64,000 nt of DNA from Ignavibacteriales bacterium. Lineage in GTDB: Bacteria; Bacteroidota; Ignavibacteria; Ignavibacteriales; Melioribacteraceae. Below are positions 16,670 to 26,475 of the stretch, one piece after another. The stretch lies in assembly GCA_026390795.1 (NCBI GenBank), contig JAPLFG010000005.1, positions 162,200 through 226,199 on the forward strand, given 5' to 3'. The translations under genes and the position numbers were made by a program. The notes beneath the pieces were generated by a model that was not told the DNA's origin, did no database searches, and saw nothing but the letters and a program-made list of their open reading frames with translations. Positions within the stretch are counted from its first letter, which is position 1, and the number at the start of each line of letters is the position of its first letter.

Positions 16670-17631
16670 AAATTCATGTCGTCTTCAATTGTTTCTAAAA
16701 TATTTAAATAACTCCGATACCTATCATAGTTTATTAATTCATTTTCAACCGCAGTTACCACGGCACATTCTGGTTCATGGTAATGGGTACAAGTGTTGAA
16801 CCGGCAATTGTCGGAATAAATGGAGAATTCTTTAAAGTAATGACCCAGGTCCTCTTTTCTAATTCCGTACGGATCAATCTCGCGCATCCCAGGTGTATCT
16901 ACAACGAAGGTTTGTTCATCAACTTTTTTTAGTAAACTGGTTACAGTAGTATGCTTCCCTTTTGAAGTTGATTCGCTTACTTTACCAATTTTCAATTTCA
17001 AGGAAGGATACATTGCATTCAATAAGGATGATTTACCTACGCCCGATTGTCCCCAAATCAAATTTATCTTTCCGTTCATCGAATTTTTGAGTGCTTCAAT
17101 TCCCTTGTTCGCTACTACGCTTGTCTCAAATATTTGATAACCAATTTTTAAGTAAAGATTTTTCCATTCTTGGTAATTGTCGGATAAGTCTAAATCGATT
17201 TTGTTAATTACTATAATAATATTGAGATTCGAACTTTCACCGGCAACAATTAAGCGGTCTATTAAACGGTTATTAAAATTTGGAGATTTGGAACTGCTGA
17301 CAATAATTAGGTTGTCAATATTTGACCCAACAATCTGTTCTAATCGTTCGCCTCTATTACCTGCTCCTTTTATTCTTGGTGCTTTACGTGAAATATAATT
17401 CTTCCTCGGAAGTATTTTATTTATCACTCCGGTACCGTCTTGGTTCAATTCATATTCCACATGATCACCAACGGTAGCGATATCCATGGCAAAAAGTTTA
17501 TCTTTTTTTAATTCATATTCTTTTTGGAATTTACCGCGCAATGAGCAGCGAATTTCATTGCATTCTTTATTATATAAATAATAATCTTTGCTTTCGATTT
17601 TGAAAATCGTACCTAAAATTGAAACCTCCAT
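16666..17631 (-). CDS. rsgA: small ribosomal subunit biogenesis GTPase RsgA
   Basis: A 321-residue circularly permuted GTPase of the YjeQ/RsgA family. An OB-fold occupies about the first 75 residues. The G motifs then come in permuted order: G4 NKID near 142, G1 GQSGVGKSS near 195, and G3 DTPG near 246. The C-terminal zinc module has C..C.H.....C (CRFNTCTHYHEPEC). RsgA checks late maturation of the 30S subunit in the cytoplasm and is released by its GTPase activity on the ribosome. Length and motif order are normal. It is convergent with the ATP-grasp gene; a hairpin separates it from the upstream porin gene on the same strand. Confidence 0.95.
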   Translation of the reverse strand: MEVSILGTIFKIESKDYYLYNKECNEIRCSLRGKFQKEYELKKDKLFAMDIATVGDHVEYELNQDGTGVINKILPRKNYISRKAPRIKGAGNRGERLEQIVGSNIDNLIIVSSSKSPNFNNRLIDRLIVAGESSNLNIIIVINKIDLDLSDNYQEWKNLYLKIGYQIFETSVVANKGIEALKNSMNGKINLIWGQSGVGKSSLLNAMYPSLKLKIGKVSESTSKGKHTTVTSLLKKVDEQTFVVDTPGMREIDPYGIRKEDLGHYFKEFSIYSDNCRFNTCTHYHEPECAVVTAVENELINYDRYRSYLNILETIEDDMNF

Positions 17632-17640
17632 ATTAAAATT

Positions 17641-17666
17641 AGAGCACCTTAAAAATAAGGTGCTCT
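17641..17666 (-). terminator. hairpin after the FadL-like gene
   Basis: A perfect 11-bp inverted repeat (AGAGCACCTTA / TAAGGTGCTCT) with a 4-base loop lies 35 bases after the stop of the FadL-like gene and is followed on the minus strand by AATTTTAAT. It probably ends that transcript before rsgA. Confidence 0.7.
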
Positions 17667-17701
17667 TTATGGGATGTCAATAAATGTTAAATAAGAAAGG
17701 G

Positions 17702-19156
17702 TTATAGATAGAATTTTATTGAAGTAACGATATTGGTAAATTTTATATCCTGCGCTGTTCTTGAGACATTCGAACTGTAATTATCACCGATGTCGTTCCA
17801 CCATCCGTACACGTAAGCGATATTTATAGTAGATCTATTTGAAAAATTATATCCAATACCGCCGGTTAAATATTTTTTGTCGTAATCACTCGGATCATCT
17901 TTAAATGGAGACGGCATCAGCATAGCGCCGGCTCTCAAAGCAACTCTTGAGTTAGGAATAACATATTCAATACCGGCATTTAGATTATAGACCGTCCTCA
18001 TAAAATCAGTTATATCTGCATTCTTATTCATTGTTGCACTATAATCGAACCCGTTTCCAAATTTCATTTGTGTATAATCAATCATTGTAACGTTACCACT
18101 TAAAGTAAAATTATTTTGATTGTATGATGCACCGATTGAATACTCTGCCGGAGAAGAGATTTCATACTCCAATCTTTCTTCTGAGGGTGCGTAGCTAAAA
18201 TTAGATCCTGTCCCAAAAGTACTTTGAGTAGAGAGTGAATATGTTTCCTTAACTGTATACTTTGTAGCAAATTTGACCGTAGCGCCAAAATTGAAATTGT
18301 CATCCATCTTAATTAATGCTCCAAGCTTTAAACCTACACCCGAAATATCCCAGTCAATTATATCTTGTAAATAAAAAGATTTAAAATCAGCAGAGCGTGG
18401 TTCTGAAGGATCTAGCAGCACAGAAGATGGATAATTATTATTCAAATCTTCTTCAATATATTCATGGGTCTTTTTGAATGTACCATTATATAGGTTCAAA
18501 GTTGCGCCCACAAAAAAATCTTTTTGAACTTCTACAGCACCTGAGAACGACCAGCTGTTTAATGAGCCTTCTTGAGTATAATTCCCTCTCTGATTTAATT
18601 TGCCGTTTATCCGAGTAGTATCGTTTAGATAATTGTTTGATGCATCATATAAAGGATAGCTCAGAGCGAGTTTAAAAGCAATATCGTCGTTAGATGAAGT
18701 CAAATCCTGTATATAAGAATTATTTCCACCGTTATAACCATTGAAGCTAAGTACCTTGTTGAAATCCTTTTCTCTGTTAAAACCAAATGCTAAGACAAAA
18801 CTTCCTTGGCTAGTTGGAAAAGGTAAAGTAACACCAACCTGACTGAAATTTGTAACATTATTTGAAATTGTGGTATTCTGATTGAAGAAACTTGCATTAT
18901 TGTTAAACGAATTGTAATTCAACCCGCCCGATAATTCCATCTTTTTTATTAATCCAAATCCGGCGGGATTAAATAATGAAGCTGAGAAATCATCACTCAA
19001 TGCAACATAAGCGTTCCCCATTCCCAAAGAACGTGCACCAGTAATAATCCCGGGTTCACTTAATCTCAGAGCATCATTATAATTCTGAGCCAGCATATTT
19101 GCAGAGAATGCAAAACTCATTATCAATACTAAAATTACTTTATTAATCTTTTTCAT
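17702..19156 (-). CDS. FadL/OmpP1-like outer-membrane transport protein
   Basis: A 484-residue protein with a signal peptide ending in M-L-A-Q, then SLGMGNAYVALSDDFSASLFNPAGFGL, a segment seen at the N-terminus of the OmpP1/FadL family (the hatch region with conserved NPAG). The remainder is alternating beta strands ending in a hydrophobic strand (NIVTSIKFYL). Family members bring long-chain fatty acids or other hydrophobic compounds across the outer membrane. A common Bacteroidota/Ignavibacteria relative is a PorV-like protein of the type IX system; that alternative deserves weight, since the window also has a type IX substrate. It lies 48 bases downstream of the tyrosine-rich lipoprotein gene, on the same strand. 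Confidence 0.75.
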   Translation of the reverse strand: MKKINKVILVLIMSFAFSANMLAQNYNDALRLSEPGIITGARSLGMGNAYVALSDDFSASLFNPAGFGLIKKMELSGGLNYNSFNNNASFFNQNTTISNNVTNFSQVGVTLPFPTSQGSFVLAFGFNREKDFNKVLSFNGYNGGNNSYIQDLTSSNDDIAFKLALSYPLYDASNNYLNDTTRINGKLNQRGNYTQEGSLNSWSFSGAVEVQKDFFVGATLNLYNGTFKKTHEYIEEDLNNNYPSSVLLDPSEPRSADFKSFYLQDIIDWDISGVGLKLGALIKMDDNFNFGATVKFATKYTVKETYSLSTQSTFGTGSNFSYAPSEERLEYEISSPAEYSIGASYNQNNFTLSGNVTMIDYTQMKFGNGFDYSATMNKNADITDFMRTVYNLNAGIEYVIPNSRVALRAGAMLMPSPFKDDPSDYDKKYLTGGIGYNFSNRSTINIAYVYGWWNDIGDNYSSNVSRTAQDIKFTNIVTSIKFYL

Positions 19157-19204
19157 AGTTGCCCCATCAATTTAATTGAGATTGATTTAAAAGTTGCATA
19201 TGAG

Positions 19205-20191
19205 TTATCTCTTTCTTTCTGAACCGCTTGAGCTTGAACCTCTATCCGAGCCGCTTGAACTTCTTCCGCTATTAGAACTAGATGAAGATGGCGGCGGGCT
19301 GTAAGAAGGAGCTCTGCTAGATTCTCCTCTTGGTGTATATGATGGTGCTTGTCTTTCTCTTGTAGAATTATTGGAACCGGATGAACCTCTATCACTGCTC
19401 GTTCTTTCTCTTCCACGGTTAGATGAATTATCGGTTGCCCGGGATCCGCTTTTATCCCTAGTTCTTGTACTGCTGCTGCCGGTTCCTCTATTGTTCGAAG
19501 TTCTAGGTGTTCCTTTAGAAACTCTTGTTCCATCATTCTTGGTATCCGTGCCCCTGGATACTCGAGTTCTTCCGAGGTCAACATCTTGAGCTTTATCGCC
19601 TCCGGTTGGTCTTACGTACCCGTTAGATGCTCTTGAACGGTCACCTCTGCTTCCAGATCCATATCGGCCGCCATTTCCTCTTTCACTATCATTCCCACGC
19701 GTTCTTAAAGCAGAATAAGTTCTGTACTTATAGATTCCTTGCCCATAATTACCATATCCATATGGATAGTAATTATTATAGTAATTATTGTAGTAAGGAG
19801 AATAGTAACCGTAATTTCTATAATACCATGGCCAGTAGTAACCTGCATAACCGCCATAATAACCTTGACCATATAATCCATAGAAATAATGATCTCTGTT
19901 CAACAGATCAAATCCCCAGCCCCAACCCATTGAAAATGCCAATGAAGGATAATAGTCGAAAAGATATCGTCTATAACCGTAGTTGTTATAGTCGGAATCC
20001 TCGTAATTTTGGTCTTCTTCGTAGTTATCCGTTGAATCTGCTTGTACATCTTCATCTTCGTATGCGTACTGATCAACTTTTGAATCATCCTGTGGGTTAC
20101 GATGATCGTAATCACGCATTGCAAACTGAGTATAACATCCGCCTAGACTTAATAACGGAAGTATAACTAATAAACGAATTAATGTTTTCAT
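19205..20191 (-). CDS. tyrosine/glycine-rich low-complexity lipoprotein
   Basis: A protein of about 328 residues when begun at the ATG at 20191, where MKTLIRLLVILPLLSLGGC gives a clean lipobox (LGGC). After an acidic segment comes a region crowded with Tyr, Gly and Asn (about 70-150, with runs such as YYNNYYNNYYPYGYGNYG), then a basic/serine-rich tail of S, G, R and T to the end (ending in S-E-R-K-R). There is no recognisable fold; it is probably disordered and anchored at the outer membrane. I do not recognise a family. Long frames on the other strand and in other phases here are by-products of the biased composition. Confidence 0.7.
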   Translation of the reverse strand: MKTLIRLLVILPLLSLGGCYTQFAMRDYDHRNPQDDSKVDQYAYEDEDVQADSTDNYEEDQNYEDSDYNNYGYRRYLFDYYPSLAFSMGWGWGFDLLNRDHYFYGLYGQGYYGGYAGYYWPWYYRNYGYYSPYYNNYYNNYYPYGYGNYGQGIYKYRTYSALRTRGNDSERGNGGRYGSGSRGDRSRASNGYVRPTGGDKAQDVDLGRTRVSRGTDTKNDGTRVSKGTPRTSNNRGTGSSSTRTRDKSGSRATDNSSNRGRERTSSDRGSSGSNNSTRERQAPSYTPRGESSRAPSYSPPPSSSSSNSGRSSSGSDRGSSSSGSERKR

Positions 20192-20331
20192 GGTATCACC
20201 TTTACCGTTTTGTTCTCTTGTACAAAAATTATACCTAACTATAGTTGAAAAGAAATGCAAAAAGAAATGGAAAAATTATGGATTGTATATTACTGTGAAC
20301 TATTATGTATCCGAATTAATACAATACTTAC

Positions 20332-21102
20332 TTAAAAGAGAGCTTTTACATATTCGACAAAAATACCACGATCAGCACTACTACCCATTAATCGTTTATT
20401 CTCTAAAATATCTCTTAAATCTAATCCAAGTGTTAGTCCATCGCCAACCGACCATCTCAGCCCTAAATTTAAATAACCATTGCCCTTCCCTAATGATGCG
20501 CCTGTATTATCATTTGCCGCAAAATCATACTCCGTAACGAAAGAAACTTTATCACCAATTGTTTTTTCGAAACCAATCCCCAAATTCAAATCCTTATCTC
20601 CATCCTGTCTTTCCAATGAGTAGTTAACAACTCCATGAAGACTAAGATATCCGAAGAAAATAAAATTTTTCGATGCTGCTGCAAAAAACCCGGGAGATTT
20701 GATTTGGTATCTCTCCAAATCTCTATTATAAATTCCTTTTCCCTGCGAATCAAAACCAACAGTTATTGCAGGAAGAGTTTCACTTTCATCAATTATTCTT
20801 GCTCTGATATTAATTGCTGGTAATTTATACCAATCCACTGAACCAGTACCAATAATATTACTTCCGCCGTAAGAAATACCAAAACTAAATCCATCGAAAA
20901 CACCAACTTCAATTTTTGTTATTACAACTCCGAATGGTAAGATATCTAGAGAAACACCTGCAAATCCTTTTGACAACACTCCAGCGGTTGGTAAATCTAT
21001 TAGGCTTCGGTATTCAAACTTAGCATTAGTTCCACCAGTTCCCTGGGCACTTAATATACTTGTAAAGAGAAAGAGTGATAAAAGTATAATTTTATTTCTC
21101 AT
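20332..21102 (-). CDS. exported YjbH-like outer-membrane protein
   Basis: A 256-residue protein with a signal peptide (MRNKIILLSLFLFTSILSAQ). The segment FEYRSLIDLPTAGVLSKGFAG resembles the start of YjbH-type outer-membrane proteins (RSLxDLPTAGxL), and the rest is alternating strands typical of a small beta-barrel, ending near YVKALF. The terminal F supports outer-membrane insertion. Function is unknown; YjbH itself is linked to exopolysaccharide export in enterobacteria, which may not carry over. It stands alone between the tyrosine-rich lipoprotein and cysS. Confidence 0.6.
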   Translation of the reverse strand: MRNKIILLSLFLFTSILSAQGTGGTNAKFEYRSLIDLPTAGVLSKGFAGVSLDILPFGVVITKIEVGVFDGFSFGISYGGSNIIGTGSVDWYKLPAINIRARIIDESETLPAITVGFDSQGKGIYNRDLERYQIKSPGFFAAASKNFIFFGYLSLHGVVNYSLERQDGDKDLNLGIGFEKTIGDKVSFVTEYDFAANDNTGASLGKGNGYLNLGLRWSVGDGLTLGLDLRDILENKRLMGSSADRGIFVEYVKALF

Positions 21103-21195
21103 TTTGATTTCCGCTGTTATTCCTAATTGTAAAGTAAAAATATATTTCTAATTCTGCAGATTAATTCTTGTCTATTCGAATAAACTATATCTTAC

Positions 21196-22605
21196 TTAAT
21201 TCCTTTTAAAGGTTACACCATTTTTTGTGTCTTTCAGAATTATTCCCATCTTACTCAAACCGTCTCTTACTTGATCTGCTAAAGAGAATTGTTTTTCTTT
21301 TTTTAATGTATCACGCACTTTAATTAATAATTCAATTAAATCGTTTTCAAGAGATAAATTAGAATTAGTGTGTACCTCATTTAAGTCAACAATACCAAGT
21401 ACACTGCCAGCTGTTTCTTTTAAATATGATTTTACTTGATGATAGAATTGAACATTTATTTTTTCATTTTCCGAAATAATTGTATTAATTGCTCGTATGA
21501 AGTCAAAGATTACCGCAACTGCCTTTGGTGTGTTGAAATCATCATCCATTACACTTATAAATTCATTGCTATAATGTTGAAAATCGAATTCCGGTATTAT
21601 ACCCTCTTGGGAATTATTCTGAATCTGATTATCAGTTAATTCTGTCAAATTCGAAATTTTTTCACAACCTTTTTTGGCTGAATTTAATAATTCATCACTA
21701 AAATTTAGAGGGCCGCCGTAATGCGTTTGAGCAAAAAACAAACGTATTGTCTCAGCCGAATATTTTGTTAGTACATCTCGTGCAGTAAAAAAATTACCTA
21801 ATGATTTAGACATTTTCTCATTCTGAATATTCAAAAATCCAAAATGCATCCAGTACTTTACAAATTTTTGTCCGAAGCATGCTTCACTTTGGGCTATCTC
21901 ATTTTCGTGATGAGGAAATATTAGATCATTCCCGCCGGCATGAATATCAATCGATTTACCTAAATGTTTGGTACTCATTGCAGTGCATTCAATGTGCCAG
22001 CCTGGTCTTCCATTTCCCCAGGGACTCTCCCAAGAAGGTTCTCCATCTTTTGCTTTCTTCCACAATGAAAAATCAAGAGGATTTCTTTTAGCCTCATTAA
22101 TTTCCACTCTGGCACCTGATTCAAGCTCATCTGTTTTTTTACCGCTCAGTTTTCCGTAACCTGGAAATTTTGAGATATCATAAAACACATTTCCATCAAC
22201 ATTATATGCAATACCTTTCTTTTCTAATTCAATGATTACGTTAATCATATCCTGAACATGCATAGTTGCTTTAGGGTAATTAGTTGCAGTTTTAATTTTT
22301 AGTTTTTGGATATCTTCAAAAAAAGCATTCGTATAAAATTGAGAGACTTCGGAAGCAGGTCGTTTTTCTTCAATTGATTTCTTAATAATGTTATCGTCAA
22401 CATCTGTTAAATTCATTATAAATTTAACATCAAACCCTTTGGACTCGAGATATCTGCGAACTATATCTGCCATTATGAAGGACCTAGCATTACCAATATG
22501 GAAATAGTTATAAACTGTAGGTCCACACATATACATTGTGACCAAAGGTGGGTTTAAGGGGAGAAATTCTTCCTTTTTTCTAGAAAATGTGTTATAAATC
22601 TGCAT
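21196..22605 (-). CDS. cysS: cysteinyl-tRNA synthetase
   Basis: A class I synthetase of about 469 residues that charges tRNA-Cys. The signature CGPTVYNYFHIGNARS near the N-terminus combines the zinc-binding cysteine with the HIGN (HIGH) motif; HIECTAMS carries the second zinc cysteine, and HHENEIAQSEA the His and Glu ligands. KMSKSLGN is the KMSKS loop. A longer in-frame start at 22659 would add residues unlike other CysS, so I use the ATG at 22605, which begins MQIYNTF. Size is normal. It is expressed alone, divergent from the nine-heme cytochrome. Confidence 0.95.
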   Translation of the reverse strand: MQIYNTFSRKKEEFLPLNPPLVTMYMCGPTVYNYFHIGNARSFIMADIVRRYLESKGFDVKFIMNLTDVDDNIIKKSIEEKRPASEVSQFYTNAFFEDIQKLKIKTATNYPKATMHVQDMINVIIELEKKGIAYNVDGNVFYDISKFPGYGKLSGKKTDELESGARVEINEAKRNPLDFSLWKKAKDGEPSWESPWGNGRPGWHIECTAMSTKHLGKSIDIHAGGNDLIFPHHENEIAQSEACFGQKFVKYWMHFGFLNIQNEKMSKSLGNFFTARDVLTKYSAETIRLFFAQTHYGGPLNFSDELLNSAKKGCEKISNLTELTDNQIQNNSQEGIIPEFDFQHYSNEFISVMDDDFNTPKAVAVIFDFIRAINTIISENEKINVQFYHQVKSYLKETAGSVLGIVDLNEVHTNSNLSLENDLIELLIKVRDTLKKEKQFSLADQVRDGLSKMGIILKDTKNGVTFKRN

Positions 22606-22715
22606 ATTCTTTTCTTTTAATTTGGGCGAAAATATACGAATCGGGAGGGGGTTATTCAACTTTTATTATATTTAGTCGAATATCTAATTAATTGTTAAAA
22701 AAAATCAAAAAGACT

Positions 22716-22743
22716 TTGACATCTTTATTATTCTTTTTATATT
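22716..22743 (+). promoter_or_regulatory. sigma-70-type promoter of the nine-heme cytochrome gene
   Basis: TTGACA at 22716-22721 and TATATT at 22738-22743 with a 16-base spacer. This predicts a leader of about 85 bases before the GGAGG (22824-22828) and ATG. The -35 box matches the consensus fully, and the same box pair occurs ahead of rplU. Confidence 0.6.
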
Positions 22744-22834
22744 AAATGTGTAAAAAGAATAAAAAAGATAAAACTCTTTTTATCTATGAAGAAAGAAATA
22801 AACTCAAAAAAAATCTAATTAATGGAGGAATTAT

Positions 22835-24946
22835 ATGTTCCGAAGATTTACAACTTTAGTCTTTATTTTAGCATTGGTGAGCACTTCGCTTTTTGCACAG
22901 ACACTCACCGTTACACCGTACGGAGTAACAGCACGCGGTGTAGCAGTTTCAGCAACTGATATTTATACTTATCCTTATTCTGGCTTAACTAATGTCGGCA
23001 TTGGAACACTATGTTATTTTGAAGCTTCTTTTACAGGTAAACATTTTACAACACCAACATGGACATTAACACGTATAGCCCCTGGTTCAAAATCTGCAAT
23101 CGGTGCAGTAAAAGATCTAAAAAATGATTCTACTCAAGTAATTACTTTTACACCTGACAAACAGGGAATTTATGAAATAACTTTTACTGATGGAGCTTAC
23201 ACAGGATCAGTTACAATAAATGCGGCTAAGTATGTAGGTGTTTATAATACAGTAATTAATGGAGTTGACACTAAACTACAATGTAAAACTTGTCACTCTG
23301 ATAAAGTTGCAGATTGGGAAGGAACAAATCATGCAACCATGTTCACAAGAGCAATGAATGGAACACCTGGCCTCAGCGGTCCGGCAGATCACTATTCTGC
23401 AAGTTGCATTAGTTGCCATACAACAGGTTATGATGCAAATCCAACAGCTATAAACGATGGTTTTGACGATCAGACATTTACTTTCCCAACTGTTCTCGGT
23501 GCAGGTGGTTACGATAAAGTAGTTGCGGCATTTCCAGCAGCAGCACAGAGAGCTAATATTCAATGCGAGACTTGTCATGGACCTGCTAGCGGACATCTTG
23601 GAGACACATCAGATTCAAGAATGGTTGCAACTTTCGATGCAGCTGTTTGCGCATATTGCCATGATTCTGGAACACACCACATCTTCCCAGAACAATTTAA
23701 TGGTTCTTACCATGCAATTGCAGTAAATGAAAGCGGCCCAGGACGCGAAGCTTGCGTTCAATGCCATACTGGAAAAGGATTTGCTCAATATGCAGATGGC
23801 GTTCCAACAACTGATCCTTATTTCGATGCTTCTTATACACCTATAACATGTGCAGCTTGCCACGATCCTCATAGTTCAAAAAATGAATTCCAATTGAGAA
23901 AAGTTGATGCATATATACTTACCGCTAATGCTACTACCCCAACCAGCCCAATAAAGAAAACCGTTGCAGAAGCCGGGATGGGAACAATGTGTCTTAACTG
24001 CCACATTTCAAGAACAGAAGCCACCCAAGCATTGGCTTCATCAATCACTAGCCGTTTTGGTCCACATCATGGTCCACAAGGCGACATTTTGTTATCAAAT
24101 AATATGTTAGAATTAGGCGGAGTTAAATTAGGAGTAAGTAATCATAAAGGCGCCACAGTTGACGCATGCGTAAGATGCCATATGTATAGCGGTAATGCTG
24201 TTATTGGTACTACCGTAATGCAGTGGGGTGGTCACTCATTCAGCATGAGTACCCATAAGAAAGGCCCGGATGGACTTTTCTTACTTGATGCTGATGGAAG
24301 AAGAATTCCAGATCAGGATAATATGGAAGCTTGTGCTCAATGCCACGGTTCGACTTTCGGTACAAGTTTTAGTGAAGTTAAATTCTTCTACAATGGTACA
24401 GGCGATCTTGATAACAACGGAACAATTCAAGGATTGCAAGATGAAGTAGCTGGTATGATTGCTAAAATCTTTGCTCAAATGCCAAAAACATCAACTGGTG
24501 CTATGGCTACACCAAGTTCAAGCTGGACAACAACACAATTGAAAGCTTTTTGGAATGCTACTACAGCTCAAGAAGATAAGAGCGGTGGTATTCACAATCC
24601 AAAATATGTTGTTTCTGCATTGTTAGGAGCTATGAAATCTTTAGGTATTGCAACTGCAGTTGAAAAAGAAGAAACTGTTCCAACTCAATATGTTGTTTAT
24701 CAGAATTATCCAAATCCATTCAATCCAACAACAAACATTAAGTTTGCTTTACCAAATAGCGGCCATGTTAAATTAACAATTTATGATGCTATTGGTAGAG
24801 AAGTTGAAACTCTTGTTAATAGTGATTTAGTTGCTGGAACACACAACGTAGAATGGACAGCTAAGAATATGGCTTCCGGTATTTATCTTTATAGAATTGA
24901 AGCAGGCAATTTTGTAAAAGTTAACAAAATGCTTCTTGTAAAATAA
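22835..24946 (+). CDS. nine-heme c-type cytochrome with type IX sorting domain
   Basis: A 703-residue secreted protein. Signal peptide (ending in L-F-A-Q), an Ig-like beta domain (about 25-145), then a heme domain with nine CxxCH motifs between about 150 and 500. The last 85 residues are a type IX secretion C-terminal domain: NYPNPFNPTTNIKFALP, a T-I-Y-D segment, and SGIYLYRIEAG with K-M-L-L-V-K at the end. That domain directs export across the outer membrane and attachment to the surface. The heme part resembles multiheme domains of nitrite/hydroxylamine-type and tetrahaem families in its CxxCHGP and CHDPH contexts, but I cannot name an enzyme. Likely a surface electron-transfer protein. It has its own promoter and terminator, so it is monocistronic and possibly highly expressed. 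Confidence 0.9.
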   Translation: MFRRFTTLVFILALVSTSLFAQTLTVTPYGVTARGVAVSATDIYTYPYSGLTNVGIGTLCYFEASFTGKHFTTPTWTLTRIAPGSKSAIGAVKDLKNDSTQVITFTPDKQGIYEITFTDGAYTGSVTINAAKYVGVYNTVINGVDTKLQCKTCHSDKVADWEGTNHATMFTRAMNGTPGLSGPADHYSASCISCHTTGYDANPTAINDGFDDQTFTFPTVLGAGGYDKVVAAFPAAAQRANIQCETCHGPASGHLGDTSDSRMVATFDAAVCAYCHDSGTHHIFPEQFNGSYHAIAVNESGPGREACVQCHTGKGFAQYADGVPTTDPYFDASYTPITCAACHDPHSSKNEFQLRKVDAYILTANATTPTSPIKKTVAEAGMGTMCLNCHISRTEATQALASSITSRFGPHHGPQGDILLSNNMLELGGVKLGVSNHKGATVDACVRCHMYSGNAVIGTTVMQWGGHSFSMSTHKKGPDGLFLLDADGRRIPDQDNMEACAQCHGSTFGTSFSEVKFFYNGTGDLDNNGTIQGLQDEVAGMIAKIFAQMPKTSTGAMATPSSSWTTTQLKAFWNATTAQEDKSGGIHNPKYVVSALLGAMKSLGIATAVEKEETVPTQYVVYQNYPNPFNPTTNIKFALPNSGHVKLTIYDAIGREVETLVNSDLVAGTHNVEWTAKNMASGIYLYRIEAGNFVKVNKMLLVK

Positions 24947-24969
24947 TTCTAAGTTGATTTGTACTTTTC

Positions 24970-24993
24970 AAAACCCCGCAATAGCGGGGTTTT
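24970..24993 (+). terminator. rho-independent terminator of the nine-heme cytochrome gene
   Basis: AAAACCCCGC, AATA loop, GCGGGGTTTT, then further T residues, 23 bases after the stop codon. A strong 10-bp stem with a U-tract. Confidence 0.95.
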
Positions 24994-25065
24994 TTATTTT
25001 CTGCAGAGCATCCAAAATTCAATTTTTGATATATTTGTTAATCAAAATTTAATAATGAGGGAAAA

Positions 25066-26475
25066 TTGAGAATTGAAAAAGATTCATTAGGAGATTTAGA
25101 AATCCAGGAGGAAGCTCTTTACGGTATTCATTCGTTAAGAAGCCTAAATAATTTTCCTAAATCCGGCGAACGAATAAACGCACATATGATAAAAGCATTT
25201 TTCCAGGTAAAACTTGCTGCTGCAGAAACAAATTATAAATGCGGATTACTATTTAAAGAAAAACATGACGCAATTGAAGAAGCCATACATGAATTAATAA
25301 TTGAAACAGATGAATGCATTAAGGGGAATTTCGATTCGATCTATGAAAAAATAATTGTTGATCCTTACCAAGGTGGTGCAGGTACTTCATTGAATATGAA
25401 TGTTAATGAAGTTATTGCTAATACTGCGTTGAAAATTATGAGGAAAGAATATGGTGAGTATTCATCCATTGATCCACTAGATGACGTGAACTTGAGTCAA
25501 TCCACCAACGATACATTTCCCACAGCCCTTAGAATTGCGTCAATTACCTTGCTGAGAGAGCTGGCAGACTCTTTTGCAAGATTGCAGAATGCATTTCAAA
25601 AGAAAGAAGAAGAATTCAAAAGTGTTTTGAAGCTGGGAAGAACTCAGTTTCAAGATGCGGTGCCAATCACATTAGGGCAGGAATTCGGCGCTTATGCACA
25701 AGCCATGGCGCGCGATAGATGGCGTCTTTATAATGCTGAGGAAAGATTGAGATCTGTAAACCTTGGCGGCACAGCAGTGGGCAATTCCGTTTCGGCTACG
25801 AACGAGTATGTAATGAATGTTAACAACATTCTGAAAAAAATTACCAAGCTCCCCATTGCAAAGGGAGAAGATCTGATTGATTCAACACAAAACTTAGACG
25901 TTTTTGTTGAAGTACACGGTCTTGTTAAAGCCGGTGCTACATCAATCATAAAGATTTGTAATGATTTACGTTTCTTATCCAGCGGTCCAAATGGAGGAAT
26001 AAGTGAAATTAATCTTCCTCCAAAGCAATCCGGCTCAAGCATAATGCCTGGTAAAGTAAACCCGGTAATTTTGGAAAACGCAATTCAAATTGCAGAACTA
26101 GTAAAAGGAAATGATGTAATAATTTCTAATTTGGTTTCCTCAGGTAATCTTGAATTAAATGCATTTGGACCAATGATTGCCCATACGTTTCTAAAATCAT
26201 TAACAATGCTAAGAGATTCAAACATTAACATGGCAGAGAAATGCATAGAAGGCATTACCGCAAATGTAGAACGATGTAAAATGAATCTTATTAATTCATC
26301 CGCAATCGCCGCATCGCTCATCTCTACATTTGGATACGAAACAATCCAAGAATTAGTAAAATATGCTTACGAAAATAAAGTCCCGTTTATCAAGGCACTC
26401 ATGAAAAGCAAATTGCTTGATGAAGGAGAATTGTTCAACATTATTTCGAAAGAATTAGGAATTAACATTGAGTAA
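25066..26475 (+). CDS. aspA: aspartate ammonia-lyase
   Basis: A 469-residue member of the fumarase/aspartase superfamily. The N-terminal RIEKDSLGD...ALYGIHSLR resembles aspartases, SQSTNDTFPTA binds substrate, and GSSIMPGKVNPV (near 325) is the mobile signature loop with the catalytic serine. The reaction is L-aspartate to fumarate plus ammonia. Fumarase class II is the alternative, but the N-terminus favours aspartase. The start is TTG with GAGGG 4 bases ahead. The last 8 bases overlap the start of hydF, so the two are translationally coupled. Fumarate made here could serve as a carbon intermediate or electron acceptor. Confidence 0.85.
   Translation: MRIEKDSLGDLEIQEEALYGIHSLRSLNNFPKSGERINAHMIKAFFQVKLAAAETNYKCGLLFKEKHDAIEEAIHELIIETDECIKGNFDSIYEKIIVDPYQGGAGTSLNMNVNEVIANTALKIMRKEYGEYSSIDPLDDVNLSQSTNDTFPTALRIASITLLRELADSFARLQNAFQKKEEEFKSVLKLGRTQFQDAVPITLGQEFGAYAQAMARDRWRLYNAEERLRSVNLGGTAVGNSVSATNEYVMNVNNILKKITKLPIAKGEDLIDSTQNLDVFVEVHGLVKAGATSIIKICNDLRFLSSGPNGGISEINLPPKQSGSSIMPGKVNPVILENAIQIAELVKGNDVIISNLVSSGNLELNAFGPMIAHTFLKSLTMLRDSNINMAEKCIEGITANVERCKMNLINSSAIAASLISTFGYETIQELVKYAYENKVPFIKALMKSKLLDEGELFNIISKELGINIE

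Noticed and set aside
19153-20537. Long open frames in other phases and on the opposite strand across the tyrosine-rich lipoprotein gene
   Set aside because: They have no ribosome sites and low-complexity composition matching the real gene's codons; they arise from biased composition.
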